64,000 nt of DNA from Mycobacterium sp. 852002-51971_SCH5477799-a (lineage in GTDB: Bacteria; Actinomycetota; Actinomycetes; Mycobacteriales; Mycobacteriaceae), in assembly GCF_001667145.1 (NCBI RefSeq), contig NZ_LZIF01000086.1, positions 124,001 through 188,000 of the forward strand, written 5' to 3'. Made by a program: the position numbers and the translations under genes. Each line of letters begins with the position of its first letter. Position 1 is the stretch's first letter. The notes beneath the pieces are model-generated. The model saw only the letters and a list, made by a program, of their open reading frames with translations. It made no database searches and was not told the DNA's origin. Shown one piece after another: positions 52,829 through 61,522 of the stretch.

Positions 52829-53962
52829 ATGAGCGGACTGGGCCTGGCTCAAAATGTGGTCCGCGAGCTGGGGATGCTGATGCCCCGCACCGTGGCCGGC
52901 CTGCGACAGTCGACCGGCTGGACCCCGTTATCGCCACGCGGTGCGCGTCAGTTCGGCGAGGCGATGCTCGACGAACTGGTGCTGAGCGCGTTTTCGCTGC
53001 TGGGCGGGAGTCCCGAGGAGATGCGGTCACTGGATGTGTGCACCGCGGCGGCCGACGAGCTCTCGTCGCTGGGCATTGGCCGGGCGCACGCCGACCCAAA
53101 ACCGTTGCGGCCAACCTCGATACACAAACGCAGCATCGCTGGTCTGGCGTTCGAACGGATGGCCTTCGAGCACGACCCGACGTTGCCGGCCACGCTGGAG
53201 GCCGACGGTCTGGGCGGTCCGGCACGAGCGGTGGTGCGCCTGTGCCGGCACCACGACGGACCCCGCCCATGGCTGGTCTGGGTGCACGGGGCCGGCCAGG
53301 GTGGCGACGAAGACCTGCTGTTGACCCGGATTGGACGCATACATCACAAGCTGGGCTTCAACGTCGCGCTGCCGGTGCAGCCCGGCCACGGCTGCCGGCG
53401 ACGCCAATGGCCGGCCTATCCCGACATGGACCCGCTGGGCAATGTGGCGGGCATGATGCGCGTGGTGTCCGAGGTACGCGCGGTCGTGCGCTGGGTGCAG
53501 CCGCAAGCCACCGCCGTTGTGGTGGCGGGGATTTCGATGGGCACTCCGGTGGCTGCGCTGGTTTCCCACCTGGAGAAGCAGATCGACGCGGTCGCCCTCT
53601 ACACGCCGATCCTGGGGCTCAACGCAATGATCGCGCGGCACCTGCAGCGGTGGGGCGCATCACGCGAGGGATTCCGCGAGTTGCTGGAATCCCCCGTGGT
53701 GGCCCAACTGACCTCGGTGATCGATCCCTTGGCGGTCACCCCATCCCCGCCGCCGGATCGTCGGCTGATCGTCGGGGCGTGGCACGACCGGATGGCGATG
53801 CGCGAGCCCGTCGATGCGTTGCAAGAACGCTGGGGCGGCCAACTGTACTGGTACGACGGCAGCCACGTCGGGCACATCTTCTCGCGGCGCGTGCAGCGCA
53901 TCACCGACCAATTCTTGCGCGACGTGGCCGCGCGCCAGGCAGACCACGCGGTGCTCGACTGA
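52829..53962 (+). CDS. Alpha/beta hydrolase
   Basis: This 377-residue hydrolase has an N-terminal extension and a C-terminal alpha/beta fold. The oxyanion region is VWVHGAGQGGDED, the nucleophile elbow is VAGISMGTPVA with serine in G-x-S-x-G, and the last histidine is in DGSHVGHIFS. The frame starts upstream without a clear beginning. ATG 52829 has GGGGA before it, and GTG 52808 or 52817 are alternatives. Placed after a Baeyer-Villiger remnant, it could have hydrolysed the resulting lactone or ester. Confidence 0.86.
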   Translation: MSGLGLAQNVVRELGMLMPRTVAGLRQSTGWTPLSPRGARQFGEAMLDELVLSAFSLLGGSPEEMRSLDVCTAAADELSSLGIGRAHADPKPLRPTSIHKRSIAGLAFERMAFEHDPTLPATLEADGLGGPARAVVRLCRHHDGPRPWLVWVHGAGQGGDEDLLLTRIGRIHHKLGFNVALPVQPGHGCRRRQWPAYPDMDPLGNVAGMMRVVSEVRAVVRWVQPQATAVVVAGISMGTPVAALVSHLEKQIDAVALYTPILGLNAMIARHLQRWGASREGFRELLESPVVAQLTSVIDPLAVTPSPPPDRRLIVGAWHDRMAMREPVDALQERWGGQLYWYDGSHVGHIFSRRVQRITDQFLRDVAARQADHAVLD

Positions 53963-54342
53963 TGGCGCCCAGCTGGACCGCCCGAACTGTGGTCGAGCTC
54001 TACAACCTGGTCGTGTGGAACGAACGCAATATCGACCTGGCCGATGAATTGTTGGCCGACAGCGTAATTCGGCACGAGGTCGGCGGCGCGCGCACGATGA
54101 CCCACGCCGAAGCGGTGCAGCGGGTAGTGGACATGTGGCAGCTGGCCGATTCGTTGCGCTTCGACCTCAACGTCGTCATCGAGGGCGAGGACGGCGAGCA
54201 CGTCGCCATCGTCTACGACTCGACGATCACCACCAAGGACGGCACCGAAACCAACATCGCCAGCATCGAAGTGTTCCGCGTCGTCGAAGGCAAGATAACC
54301 GAGGTTTGGAACTGCGGCTACCAGCAAGGGGTTTGGAATTGA
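53962..54342 (+). CDS. SnoaL-like / NTF2-fold protein
   Basis: This 126-residue protein has the NTF2-fold arrangement. VVELYNLVVWNERNIDLADELLADS starts it, and the last strand IASIEVFRVVEGKITEVWNCGYQQG is typical of SnoaL-like domains. Its ATG shares one base with the hydrolase stop (TGATG). It could be an isomerase, dehydratase or a small binding protein. It is the second such protein in the operon, distinct from that at 52026. Confidence 0.85.
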   Translation: MAPSWTARTVVELYNLVVWNERNIDLADELLADSVIRHEVGGARTMTHAEAVQRVVDMWQLADSLRFDLNVVIEGEDGEHVAIVYDSTITTKDGTETNIASIEVFRVVEGKITEVWNCGYQQGVWN

Positions 54343-55381
54343 GTGACCGTGCGCTTGATGAATTGGGCTACTACCTGCTGGCCGGGGCCGGTGGTGAGGG
54401 CCCGGCAACGCTGATGGACGAGGCGCGTCGCGGCGAGCAACTGGGCTTCGGCACCGCCTTCATCTCCGAGCGGTGGAACGTCAAAGAGGCGTCGTCTCTG
54501 GTCGGGGCGGCATGCGCGGTTACCAACCGGATGCAAATCGCCACCGCGGCAACCAATCACAACACCCGCCATCCCCTGATCACCGGATCCTGGGCGACCA
54601 CGATGCATCGCCTGTCGGGCGGCCGGTTCACCCTGGGTGTTGGCCGCGGCATCGCCGCGATCTACGGGGCGTTCGGCATCCCGGCGGTGACGACGGCGCA
54701 AATGGAGGACTGGGCTCAGGTCATGCGTCGGCTGTGGCACGGCGAGCTGATCTTCAATCACGACGGCCCGATGGGCAAGTACCCCGTCCTGTTCCTCGAT
54801 CCCGACTTCAGCGAGGACATCCGGCTGGCGCTGGTGGCCTTCGGGCCCAACACGCTCGCGCTCGGCGGACGCGTGTTCGACGACGTCATACTGCACACCT
54901 ATTTCACCCCGGAGACTCTGCAACGCAGTGTCAAAATCGTGAAGTCGGCAGCGGAGAATGCGGGCCGCGACCCCGACAGCGTGCGGGTGTGGTCGTGCTT
55001 CGCCACCGTCGGTGACCACCTGCCCGAAGAACTCCGGCTCAAGAAAACCGTGGCTCGTCTGGCCACCTACCTGCAGGGCTACGGCGATCTGTTGGTCGAG
55101 ACGAACAACTGGGATCCCGCTGTGCTGCAACGATTCCGGGAAGATTCGGTGGTCACCTCGATCGCCGCGGGATCGATCACAAGGCCACCGCCGAGCAGAT
55201 CGAGCACATCGCGACGCTGATTCCCGACGAATGGCTGGAGGCGTCGGCCACCGGGTCAGCGCAGCAGTGCGTAGACCGCGTCCGCAAGGAATTCGATTAC
55301 GGTGCCGATGCGGTGATCATGCACGGTGCCACACCCGACGAGCTCGAGCCGATCGTCGCGGCCTACCGCGCTGCGGATTGA
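54339..55381 (+). pseudogene. Frameshifted LLM-class (F420-dependent-type) oxidoreductase
   Basis: The frame begins at TTG 54339, which overlaps the SnoaL stop (TTGA) and has AAGGGG upstream. It reads as a luciferase-like monooxygenase: LMDEARRGEQLGFGTAFISER, TAATNHNTRHPLITGSWATT and RFTLGVGRGI. Around 55165-55180 the frame is lost and would end at 55220 with an unrelated tail. In the next frame the expected C-terminus continues (DHKATAEQIEHIATLIPDEW, and DAVIMHGATPDELEPIVAAY) to TGA 55379. A single indel explains this. Such enzymes use F420 or FMN on alcohols, ketones or aldehydes. Confidence 0.84.
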
Positions 55382-55399
55382 CCAGACGCCGCGCGCATC

Positions 55400-56896
55400 T
55401 CACGGCATGATGACGGTCCGGGTCACCGGCTCGGCGGGGGATTGCCTGGCGGACAGGCCGCGCTTCAGCGAGGCGAGCAGGGCATCCCGTGTCTCGCGGG
55501 GATCGATGAGTTCGTCGAACCCCATGTGTTCGGCGGACCGATAGGACGCCTGCAACTCGGCCTCTCGCAACTTTGCGGTGACGTCCTCACCGGCGTGCGT
55601 CGCCCGGCCCAGAGCGGCCGCGCTCATGGCGCCCATCGTCGCGCCGGGGTAGGCGAAGGTCGCGGACTGGCTGTCGAAACCCAGCAGGGACATGACCATG
55701 GAACCGAACCCGTATGCCTTGCGCAGCGTCACGTGCAGCTTCACCGTCGTGGCGGCCGTCTGCGCGGCGAACATCCGCGCCCCGGCGCGCAATACACCGC
55801 TGCGCTCGGAGCGGCTGCCGGGCAGCATGCCGGGATTGTCGGCGAGGAAGACGAGGGGCAGGTGAAACGAATCGGCCACCAGGATGAAGTGCGCCGCCTT
55901 GTCCGCGGCCGCGGCGTCGATGGAGCCGGCGAGCACCTGAGGTTGATTGGCCACCACCGCGACCGGGTGGCCACCAAGATGGGCCAGCGCGCAGATGATC
56001 GCCTTGCCGTACTGCGGCTGGACTTCGAACCAGTCGGGCCGGTCGAAGATCACGTCGAGCACCGCGCGCATGTCGTAGACGCGGCGGTTGTCGCGGGAGA
56101 CGATGTCGAGCAGCTCCGGCGTCGCTCGCGGCTCGCTGTCCTGGTCCTGCGGCAACGATGTCGGGTACGACCACGCGCTCGGCGGAAAGTAGGACAGGTA
56201 GCGCCGGACATCGTCGAGCACTGCTTCGTCGTCCTCGGCGACGTTGTGGATCACGCCGCTGGGCAAAGCGACATCGGGCCCACCGAGGTCCTCCTTCGAA
56301 ATGTCTTCTCCGGTGGACTCTTTGACGACGGGTGGTCCGGCGGTGAAGATCGCGCCCTGCCTGCTCATGATCCGGAAGTCGCAGACTGGGGCGACCAGCG
56401 CGCCGTGTCCGGCCGACGGCCCGAGTACGACGCCAACGGTCGGGACGCGGCCCGAGCACTGCGCCTGGGCCAGGAGGTCGGTGGGGGTGCGGCCGTAGTG
56501 CCCGCCGCCGGGGCGGAAGCCCGCGCCCTCGAGCAGCATCACCAGCGGGATCTTGTCGCGCAGCGCCAGTTCGGCGATCCGGTACCGCTTGGAGTTGCCG
56601 CCGGGTCCGATGCTGCCCGCCATGGTGGTGAAGTCCTCGGCGCCCAGCATCACCGGTGAGCCGTTGATCTCACCGGACCCGACGATCAGGCCGTCGGCCG
56701 CGATCTCACCGCCGACCAGCGTGCCCAGCTCACGAAACGTGCCCGGATCGAGGAGGTACTCGATGCGCGCGCGAGCGTCGAGCTTGCCCTTGTTGTGGTG
56801 CTTGTCGAGTCGCTCGGGCCCACCCATCGCCCGCGCGTGCTGACGGCGACGCTCGAGGTCCTCGAGCGTTTCTCCCCAATCCTGGGCTTTCGGCAT
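55400..56896 (-). CDS. Acyl-CoA carboxylase carboxyltransferase subunit (AccD-like)
   Basis: This 498-residue protein has the two-domain carboxyltransferase fold with KLDARARIEYLLDPGTFRELG at the N-terminus. GRVPTVGVVLGPSAGHGALVAPVCDF and HYGRTPTDL follow, then MRAVLDVIFDRPDWFEVQPQYGKAIICALAHLGGHPVAVV in the C-terminal half. It would carboxylate an acyl- or enoyl-CoA using carboxybiotin. No biotin carboxylase or biotin carrier subunit occurs in this window, so it must share one. AGGAC precedes ATG 56896. It is divergent from a P450 gene and is the only gene of its unit. Confidence 0.9.
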   Translation of the reverse strand: MPKAQDWGETLEDLERRRQHARAMGGPERLDKHHNKGKLDARARIEYLLDPGTFRELGTLVGGEIAADGLIVGSGEINGSPVMLGAEDFTTMAGSIGPGGNSKRYRIAELALRDKIPLVMLLEGAGFRPGGGHYGRTPTDLLAQAQCSGRVPTVGVVLGPSAGHGALVAPVCDFRIMSRQGAIFTAGPPVVKESTGEDISKEDLGGPDVALPSGVIHNVAEDDEAVLDDVRRYLSYFPPSAWSYPTSLPQDQDSEPRATPELLDIVSRDNRRVYDMRAVLDVIFDRPDWFEVQPQYGKAIICALAHLGGHPVAVVANQPQVLAGSIDAAAADKAAHFILVADSFHLPLVFLADNPGMLPGSRSERSGVLRAGARMFAAQTAATTVKLHVTLRKAYGFGSMVMSLLGFDSQSATFAYPGATMGAMSAAALGRATHAGEDVTAKLREAELQASYRSAEHMGFDELIDPRETRDALLASLKRGLSARQSPAEPVTRTVIMP

Positions 56897-56951
56897 GCCT
56901 ATGTCCTACCTCATGGAAGATTCATCGCGCGACCAGATTTGTAGGGTCACA

Positions 56952-56970
56952 TACTGGATTGCTTACTGTA
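56952..56970. promoter_or_regulatory. TetR-type operator copy 6
   Basis: The 19-mer TACTGGATTGCTTACTGTA lies between the divergent carboxyltransferase and P450 genes. On the opposite strand it reads TAC-N11-CAGTA and continues into TATGTG. It fits the pattern but has a weaker left arm than the perfect copy at 45611. Confidence 0.68.
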
Positions 56971-57040
56971 AAGTTACCCGCATGCCCGAAGCCGCGCGCC
57001 TAAAGGTCGACGGGGCGTCCCGAATCGAGGAGTCTCAGCA

Positions 57041-58276
57041 GTGAGCGCAACGACGATGGACGAGGCCGCGAAGCTGTTGGCGGACCCGTTGGCGTACACC
57101 GACGAGCGGCGGCTGCATGCGGCGCTGACGCACCTGCGGGTCAACGCTCCGGTGTCCTGGGTGGATGTTCCGAACTACCGGCCGTTCTGGGCGATCACCA
57201 AACACGCCGACATCATGGACATCGAACGCGAAAACATGCTCTTCACCAACTGGCCGCGGCCCGTGCTGACCACCGCGGCGGGTGATGAGATGCAGGCCGC
57301 CGCCGGGGTACGCACGCTGATCCATCTGGACGACCCCCAACACCGGGTGGTGCGCGCGATCGGCTCCGATTGGTTCCGCCCAAAGGCGATGCGGGCGTTG
57401 AAGCTTCGCGTCGACGAACTGGCCAAGAGCTATGTCGACAAGATGATGGCGGCGGGCCCCGAATGTGACTTCGTTCAGGAAGTCGCCGTCAACTACCCGC
57501 TCTACGTGATCATGTCGCTGCTCGGGCTGCCGGAAGCCGATTTTCCGCGGATGCTGAAGCTGACCCAAGAGTTGTTCGGCAGCGACGACTCAGAATTCAA
57601 ACGCGGCACCACGAACGAGGACCAGCTGCCGGCGTTGTTGGACATGTTCGGTTACTTCAACGGTGTGACGGCGTCTCGCCGCGAACATCCGACCGCGGAC
57701 CTCGCGTCGGCGATCGCGAACGCCCGCGTCGACGGCGAACCCCTCTCGGACATCGACACCGTTTCCTACTACCTGATCGTGGCCACCGCCGGGCACGACA
57801 CCACCAGCGCGACCATCTCCGGCGGGCTGCAAGCGCTGATCGAGAATCCCGACCAGCACCATCGCCTGCGCGACAACCTGGACCTGATGCCGCTGGCCAC
57901 CGAGGAGATGATCCGCTGGGTGACCCCGGTCAAGGAATTCATGCGGACCGCCGCCAAGGACACCACCGTGCGTGGAGTGCCCATCGCCGCCGGGGATGCG
58001 GTGCTGCTGTCCTATGTCTCGGCCAACCGCGACGAGGACGTCTTCAGCGATCCGTTCCGCTTCGACGTCGGTCGCGACCCCAACAAGCACCTGGCCTTCG
58101 GCTACGGTGTGCACTTCTGCATGGGCGCCGCGCTGGCCCGCATGGAGGTCAGCAGCTTCTTCGCCGAGCTGCTGCCGCGGCTGAAATCCATTGAACTCAA
58201 CGGTGACCCGGAACTGGTCGCCACCACCTTCGTCGGCGGACTCAAACATCTGCCGGTTCGGTACTCGCTGGCTTGA
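57041..58276 (+). CDS. Cytochrome P450
   Basis: This 411-residue P450 differs from the two paralogous P450s of the island. The I-helix is IVATAGHDTTSATISG, the K-helix EEMIRWVTPVKEFMR and the heme loop FGYGVHFCMGAALARME, all intact. This motif pattern (AGHDTT, GVHFCMG) is common in mycobacterial sterol and lipid hydroxylases. GTG 57041 has GAGGAG upstream. It leads a rightward operon with an SDR, a VOC protein and another SDR. Redox partners are not encoded alongside. Confidence 0.93.
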   Translation: MSATTMDEAAKLLADPLAYTDERRLHAALTHLRVNAPVSWVDVPNYRPFWAITKHADIMDIERENMLFTNWPRPVLTTAAGDEMQAAAGVRTLIHLDDPQHRVVRAIGSDWFRPKAMRALKLRVDELAKSYVDKMMAAGPECDFVQEVAVNYPLYVIMSLLGLPEADFPRMLKLTQELFGSDDSEFKRGTTNEDQLPALLDMFGYFNGVTASRREHPTADLASAIANARVDGEPLSDIDTVSYYLIVATAGHDTTSATISGGLQALIENPDQHHRLRDNLDLMPLATEEMIRWVTPVKEFMRTAAKDTTVRGVPIAAGDAVLLSYVSANRDEDVFSDPFRFDVGRDPNKHLAFGYGVHFCMGAALARMEVSSFFAELLPRLKSIELNGDPELVATTFVGGLKHLPVRYSLA

Positions 58277-58323
58277 GTGCGGCCGCGCCGGCTGTCGCTA
58301 CACTCCCCGTGGAGGTCGAGGCA

Positions 58324-59145
58324 ATGGCGCATAGGACGATTGTCATCACCGGTGCCAGCGACGGCATCGGCGCCGCGGCGGCCCGCCGGCTCGGCCACGG
58401 CGGCGACAATGTGGTACTGGTCGGACGCTCGGAGAACAAGACCGCGGCCGTGGCCACCGAGCTCGACGCCGACTATTTCGTCGCCGACTTCTCCGACCTG
58501 TCTCAGGTGCGGGCCCTTGCGGACAAACTCCGGGCCCAGTATCCGCGCATCGACGTCTTGGGCAACAACGCCGGGGGTGTGTTCTCGAAGCCGCAGCGGA
58601 CTGCCGACGGCCATGAGATCACTCTTCAGGTCAACTACCTCGCGCCGTTCCTGCTCACCACGCAGCTGCTGGACATTCTGGTCGGTTCCCGCGCCATCAT
58701 CGTCAACACGTCCAGTTCGTCTCAGCGGCTATTGCGCAGAGTCAAACTCACCGATTTCGACGCCACGGACCGGTGCCGGCCCAGCACCGCCTACGCGTTG
58801 GCCAAATTGGCAAACATCCTGTTCACCAAGGAATTACATCGGCGCTTCTCCGCCGACGGTCTTTCGGCTGCGGTGGTCCACCCGGGTTTCGTCAACACCA
58901 ATATCGGTCAATCGTCCGGCTCTCGGTTCCTGACCACCATGCAACGGACGCCGGTCAGCAGGATGATCCAATCCGCGGATCACGGCGCTGATCAGCTGGT
59001 CTGGCTGGCGACGAGCGTGCCCGGAGTCGACTGGGCGCCCGGCGAATATTACGTGAAAGGCAAAGTCGCCAAAGCCAATCGGGCGGCCGCCAATCCCGTC
59101 CTCGCGCGCGAATTGTGGGAACACACCATGGCCAAGGTCGTTTAG
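58324..59145 (+). CDS. Short-chain dehydrogenase/reductase (retinol-dehydrogenase-like)
   Basis: This 273-residue SDR has TGASDGIGAAAARRL, NNAGGVFSKPQRTADGHEITLQVNYL, a catalytic serine in VNTSSSSQR and YALAKLANILF. The pattern resembles retinol dehydrogenase and light-dependent protochlorophyllide reductase-like SDRs. GGAGG with good spacing precedes ATG 58324; the open frame back to 58273 overlaps the P450 stop. It would oxidise the alcohol formed by the neighbouring P450 or reduce a ketone intermediate. Confidence 0.88.
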   Translation: MAHRTIVITGASDGIGAAAARRLGHGGDNVVLVGRSENKTAAVATELDADYFVADFSDLSQVRALADKLRAQYPRIDVLGNNAGGVFSKPQRTADGHEITLQVNYLAPFLLTTQLLDILVGSRAIIVNTSSSSQRLLRRVKLTDFDATDRCRPSTAYALAKLANILFTKELHRRFSADGLSAAVVHPGFVNTNIGQSSGSRFLTTMQRTPVSRMIQSADHGADQLVWLATSVPGVDWAPGEYYVKGKVAKANRAAANPVLARELWEHTMAKVV

Positions 59146-59184
59146 GAGCTGCCAACTTAAGGCTCGGTACTCGAGAGGACGCCC

Positions 59185-59625
59185 ATGCTAGGAATCCATC
59201 ACGCCGCGATCTGCACCGCTGACGTCGAACGTTCGATGACGTTCTGGCGCGACGGCCTGGGCTTTACCGAATTGTTCGGCCACACCTTCACCGGAGACTG
59301 GCCAGAACTGTTCGGCGCACCGACAAACCAGCTGCAGTCGGTGTTCCTCGGTGATCCACAGACGCCAGATACCGGGATCGTCGAATTGGTTGCTTTCGAG
59401 AGCGCCGCTGAAGCGCTACCCGTAGCTGCGGTCCCCCGGCACGGCTTCTTCTTGCTTTCCCTGCAGCGTGATGTGGACGAAACCCTATGCACGCTAGCCG
59501 AATTGGGCTTCACCGATGGTGTTCACCGGATCACCGTTGCGACCCCGGCGGGCAAGACCGTGCCGATGGCCGTCATCACCGCACCCGATGGTGTAGTGGT
59601 CGAGCTGATCGGGCCCGCGCGATGA
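59185..59625 (+). CDS. VOC-superfamily (glyoxalase-like) protein
   Basis: This 146-residue protein has the two beta-alpha-beta-beta-beta modules of the vicinal-oxygen-chelate fold. The N-terminal HHAAICTADVERSMTFWRDGLGF starts the first and DGVVVELIGPAR ends the second with the family glutamate. Histidines near residues 5-6 and this glutamate are the likely metal ligands. It may be a ring-cleavage dioxygenase-like, epimerase or isomerase enzyme. Its stop overlaps the next SDR gene (ATGA). Confidence 0.86.
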   Translation: MLGIHHAAICTADVERSMTFWRDGLGFTELFGHTFTGDWPELFGAPTNQLQSVFLGDPQTPDTGIVELVAFESAAEALPVAAVPRHGFFLLSLQRDVDETLCTLAELGFTDGVHRITVATPAGKTVPMAVITAPDGVVVELIGPAR

Positions 59626-60362
59626 GCGCCTCGAGCGCCGTGGTGACCGGTGGCGCCTCCGGCATCGGACGGGAGGTCGCCCGCCGGCTACGTGACGCCG
59701 GACACGACGTCGTCGTGTGGGATCTGTCCGGTGGTGACATCGTCTGCGACGTCAGCGATCCCGACGCGGTGTCGGCGGCAATGGAACGAACCGTGCGCGA
59801 ACACGGCACGCCCACCCGGATAGTCACCTGCGCCGCGATCGGCGCCTCGGGTCTGCTGCTGGAACAACCTCTCGACGAGTGGCGACGGGTGTTATCGACA
59901 AACCTGACCGGCACCTGGCTCACCATTCGCGTTGCGGCGCAAGCCATGATCGACGCAGGGGTTGGCGGCTCCATCGTGGCGGTCTCCAGCATCAGCGCCA
60001 CCGTCGCCGACCGAGACATGGGCGCCTACTGCGTCTCCAAAGCGGGGGTCAACATGCTGGTGAAGGTCGCCGCCGAGGAATGGGGCGGCCACGGCATCCG
60101 GGTTAACGCAGTGGGTCCCGGTGTCACTCGCACACCGATGCTGCCGAACCCGGAGGCCCTGCCCGGCTGGGTGGAAGGACTTTCCGAGAGGACGGCACTG
60201 GGTGGGCTGGGTGAGGCTTCCGATGTGGCAGCCGCTATCGTCGGTGTCCTCGAATTGCCCTGGGTGACAGGACAAATCGTGCATGCAGACGGCGGCTTGG
60301 CGTTGCACAGCCCGATCGACGCGTATGGCCAGTTGCACCGGGTGCGCAACCGCGGGAAGTAA
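59622..60362 (+). CDS. Short-chain dehydrogenase/reductase
   Basis: This 246-residue SDR has the short N-terminus SAVVTGGASGIGREVARRL and a catalytic serine in AVSSISATVADRDMGAYCVSKAG with Y-x-x-x-K. The usual NNAG is replaced by CAAIGASG. WVTGQIVHADGGLALHS closes the protein. The start ATG 59622 overlaps the VOC stop, so both proteins are translated together. The stop lies almost against that of the convergent alcohol dehydrogenase gene. Confidence 0.9.
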   Translation: MSASSAVVTGGASGIGREVARRLRDAGHDVVVWDLSGGDIVCDVSDPDAVSAAMERTVREHGTPTRIVTCAAIGASGLLLEQPLDEWRRVLSTNLTGTWLTIRVAAQAMIDAGVGGSIVAVSSISATVADRDMGAYCVSKAGVNMLVKVAAEEWGGHGIRVNAVGPGVTRTPMLPNPEALPGWVEGLSERTALGGLGEASDVAAAIVGVLELPWVTGQIVHADGGLALHSPIDAYGQLHRVRNRGK

Positions 60363-60364
60363 GC

Positions 60365-61522
60365 TCAGGCGATCCCGAAATCGATAATGCCCCGGACGAT
60401 GCTGCCGTTGAGCAGATCGTCGTAGGCGTCGTTGACCTCGTCGAGGCGATAACGCTTCGTGATCATCTCGTCGAGCTGGAGCTGGCCGGTCTCGTAGAGC
60501 CGGGCCAGCCGGGAGATGTCCGCCTTGGGGTTGCACGAGCCGAATATGGTGCCCGCCAACGTCTTGTTCATCAGGATGAAGTCCTGCAGGTCGATCTTGA
60601 CCGACCGGGTCAACTGCGAGGTCATGCCGGTGAGCACGCAGGTGCCGCCCTTGCGGGTGAGTTGCACGGCGTCGCGGACGTCCTGTGGGGTGATCAGCGA
60701 CGGTGAGACCACCACCGCGTCTGCCATCACCCCGTAGGTCAGGCCGCGCACCAGATCCAGCGCCTCGGCGATCGTGGCCGCGCTGTGCGTCGCGCCGAAC
60801 CGCAACGCCGACTTCTGTTTGAACTCCACCGGGTCGACGGCCACGATCTGCGCGGCGCCGTTGATCCGGGCACCCTGGATCGCGCCGGTGCCGATCCCGC
60901 CGACGCCGATCACCACGACGGTATCGCCGGCGCGCATGTTCGACCGGTTGGCGACCGAACCGTAACCGGTTGGGATGGCGCAGGACAGCAGCGCGCTCGA
61001 CGTCAACGGCAGGTGTTGCTCGATCTTCACCAATGAATTAACCGACACCACAGTGTGTTCGGCGAAGGCCCCGATCTTGGCAATGTGACCCAGTTTGCGG
61101 CCGTCGGCGGTGTGGTGGCGGAAGGTGCCATCGGTCGGCATCCCCGGGACCATGGCGCCCATCCCGACGTCGCAAAGGTACTCGATTCCACTGGCGCACC
61201 AGCGACATTGGCCGCACACGGCGACGAACGACATCACCACATGGTCTCCGGGGGCGAAGTCGGTGACACCGGGCCCGATCTTCCGCACGACGCCGGAGCC
61301 CTCGTGGCCGCCGATCGTTGGAAACATGGTCGGCAGCCCCATCGATCGCATCACCTCATTGGGCGCTGACATGTCGCCTTTGAGGATGTGGTCGTCGGAG
61401 TGGCACAGGCCGGCCGCTGCCATCTGAACCAGGACCTCGCCGGTCTTGGGGGGATCGAGCTCGAATTCCTCGACAGACCACGGTCCGCCGACGTCGTGCA
61501 GAATCGCTGCGCGGCTTTTCAT
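60365..61522 (-). CDS. NDMA-dependent (mycofactocin-associated) zinc alcohol dehydrogenase
   Basis: This 385-residue medium-chain dehydrogenase has catalytic-zinc ligands in GLCHSDDH and GGHEGSGVV, and the structural-zinc cysteines in VCGQCRWCASGIEYLC. The Rossmann motif is VVIGVGGIGTGAIQGA. The insertion GMGAMVPGMPTDGTFRHH and overall form match the nicotinoprotein, NDMA-dependent alcohol dehydrogenases, which use mycofactocin to reoxidise bound NADH. Its ATG overlaps the stop of the P450 gene (ATGA), so hydroxylation and alcohol oxidation are translationally coupled. Confidence 0.9.
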   Translation of the reverse strand: MKSRAAILHDVGGPWSVEEFELDPPKTGEVLVQMAAAGLCHSDDHILKGDMSAPNEVMRSMGLPTMFPTIGGHEGSGVVRKIGPGVTDFAPGDHVVMSFVAVCGQCRWCASGIEYLCDVGMGAMVPGMPTDGTFRHHTADGRKLGHIAKIGAFAEHTVVSVNSLVKIEQHLPLTSSALLSCAIPTGYGSVANRSNMRAGDTVVVIGVGGIGTGAIQGARINGAAQIVAVDPVEFKQKSALRFGATHSAATIAEALDLVRGLTYGVMADAVVVSPSLITPQDVRDAVQLTRKGGTCVLTGMTSQLTRSVKIDLQDFILMNKTLAGTIFGSCNPKADISRLARLYETGQLQLDEMITKRYRLDEVNDAYDDLLNGSIVRGIIDFGIA

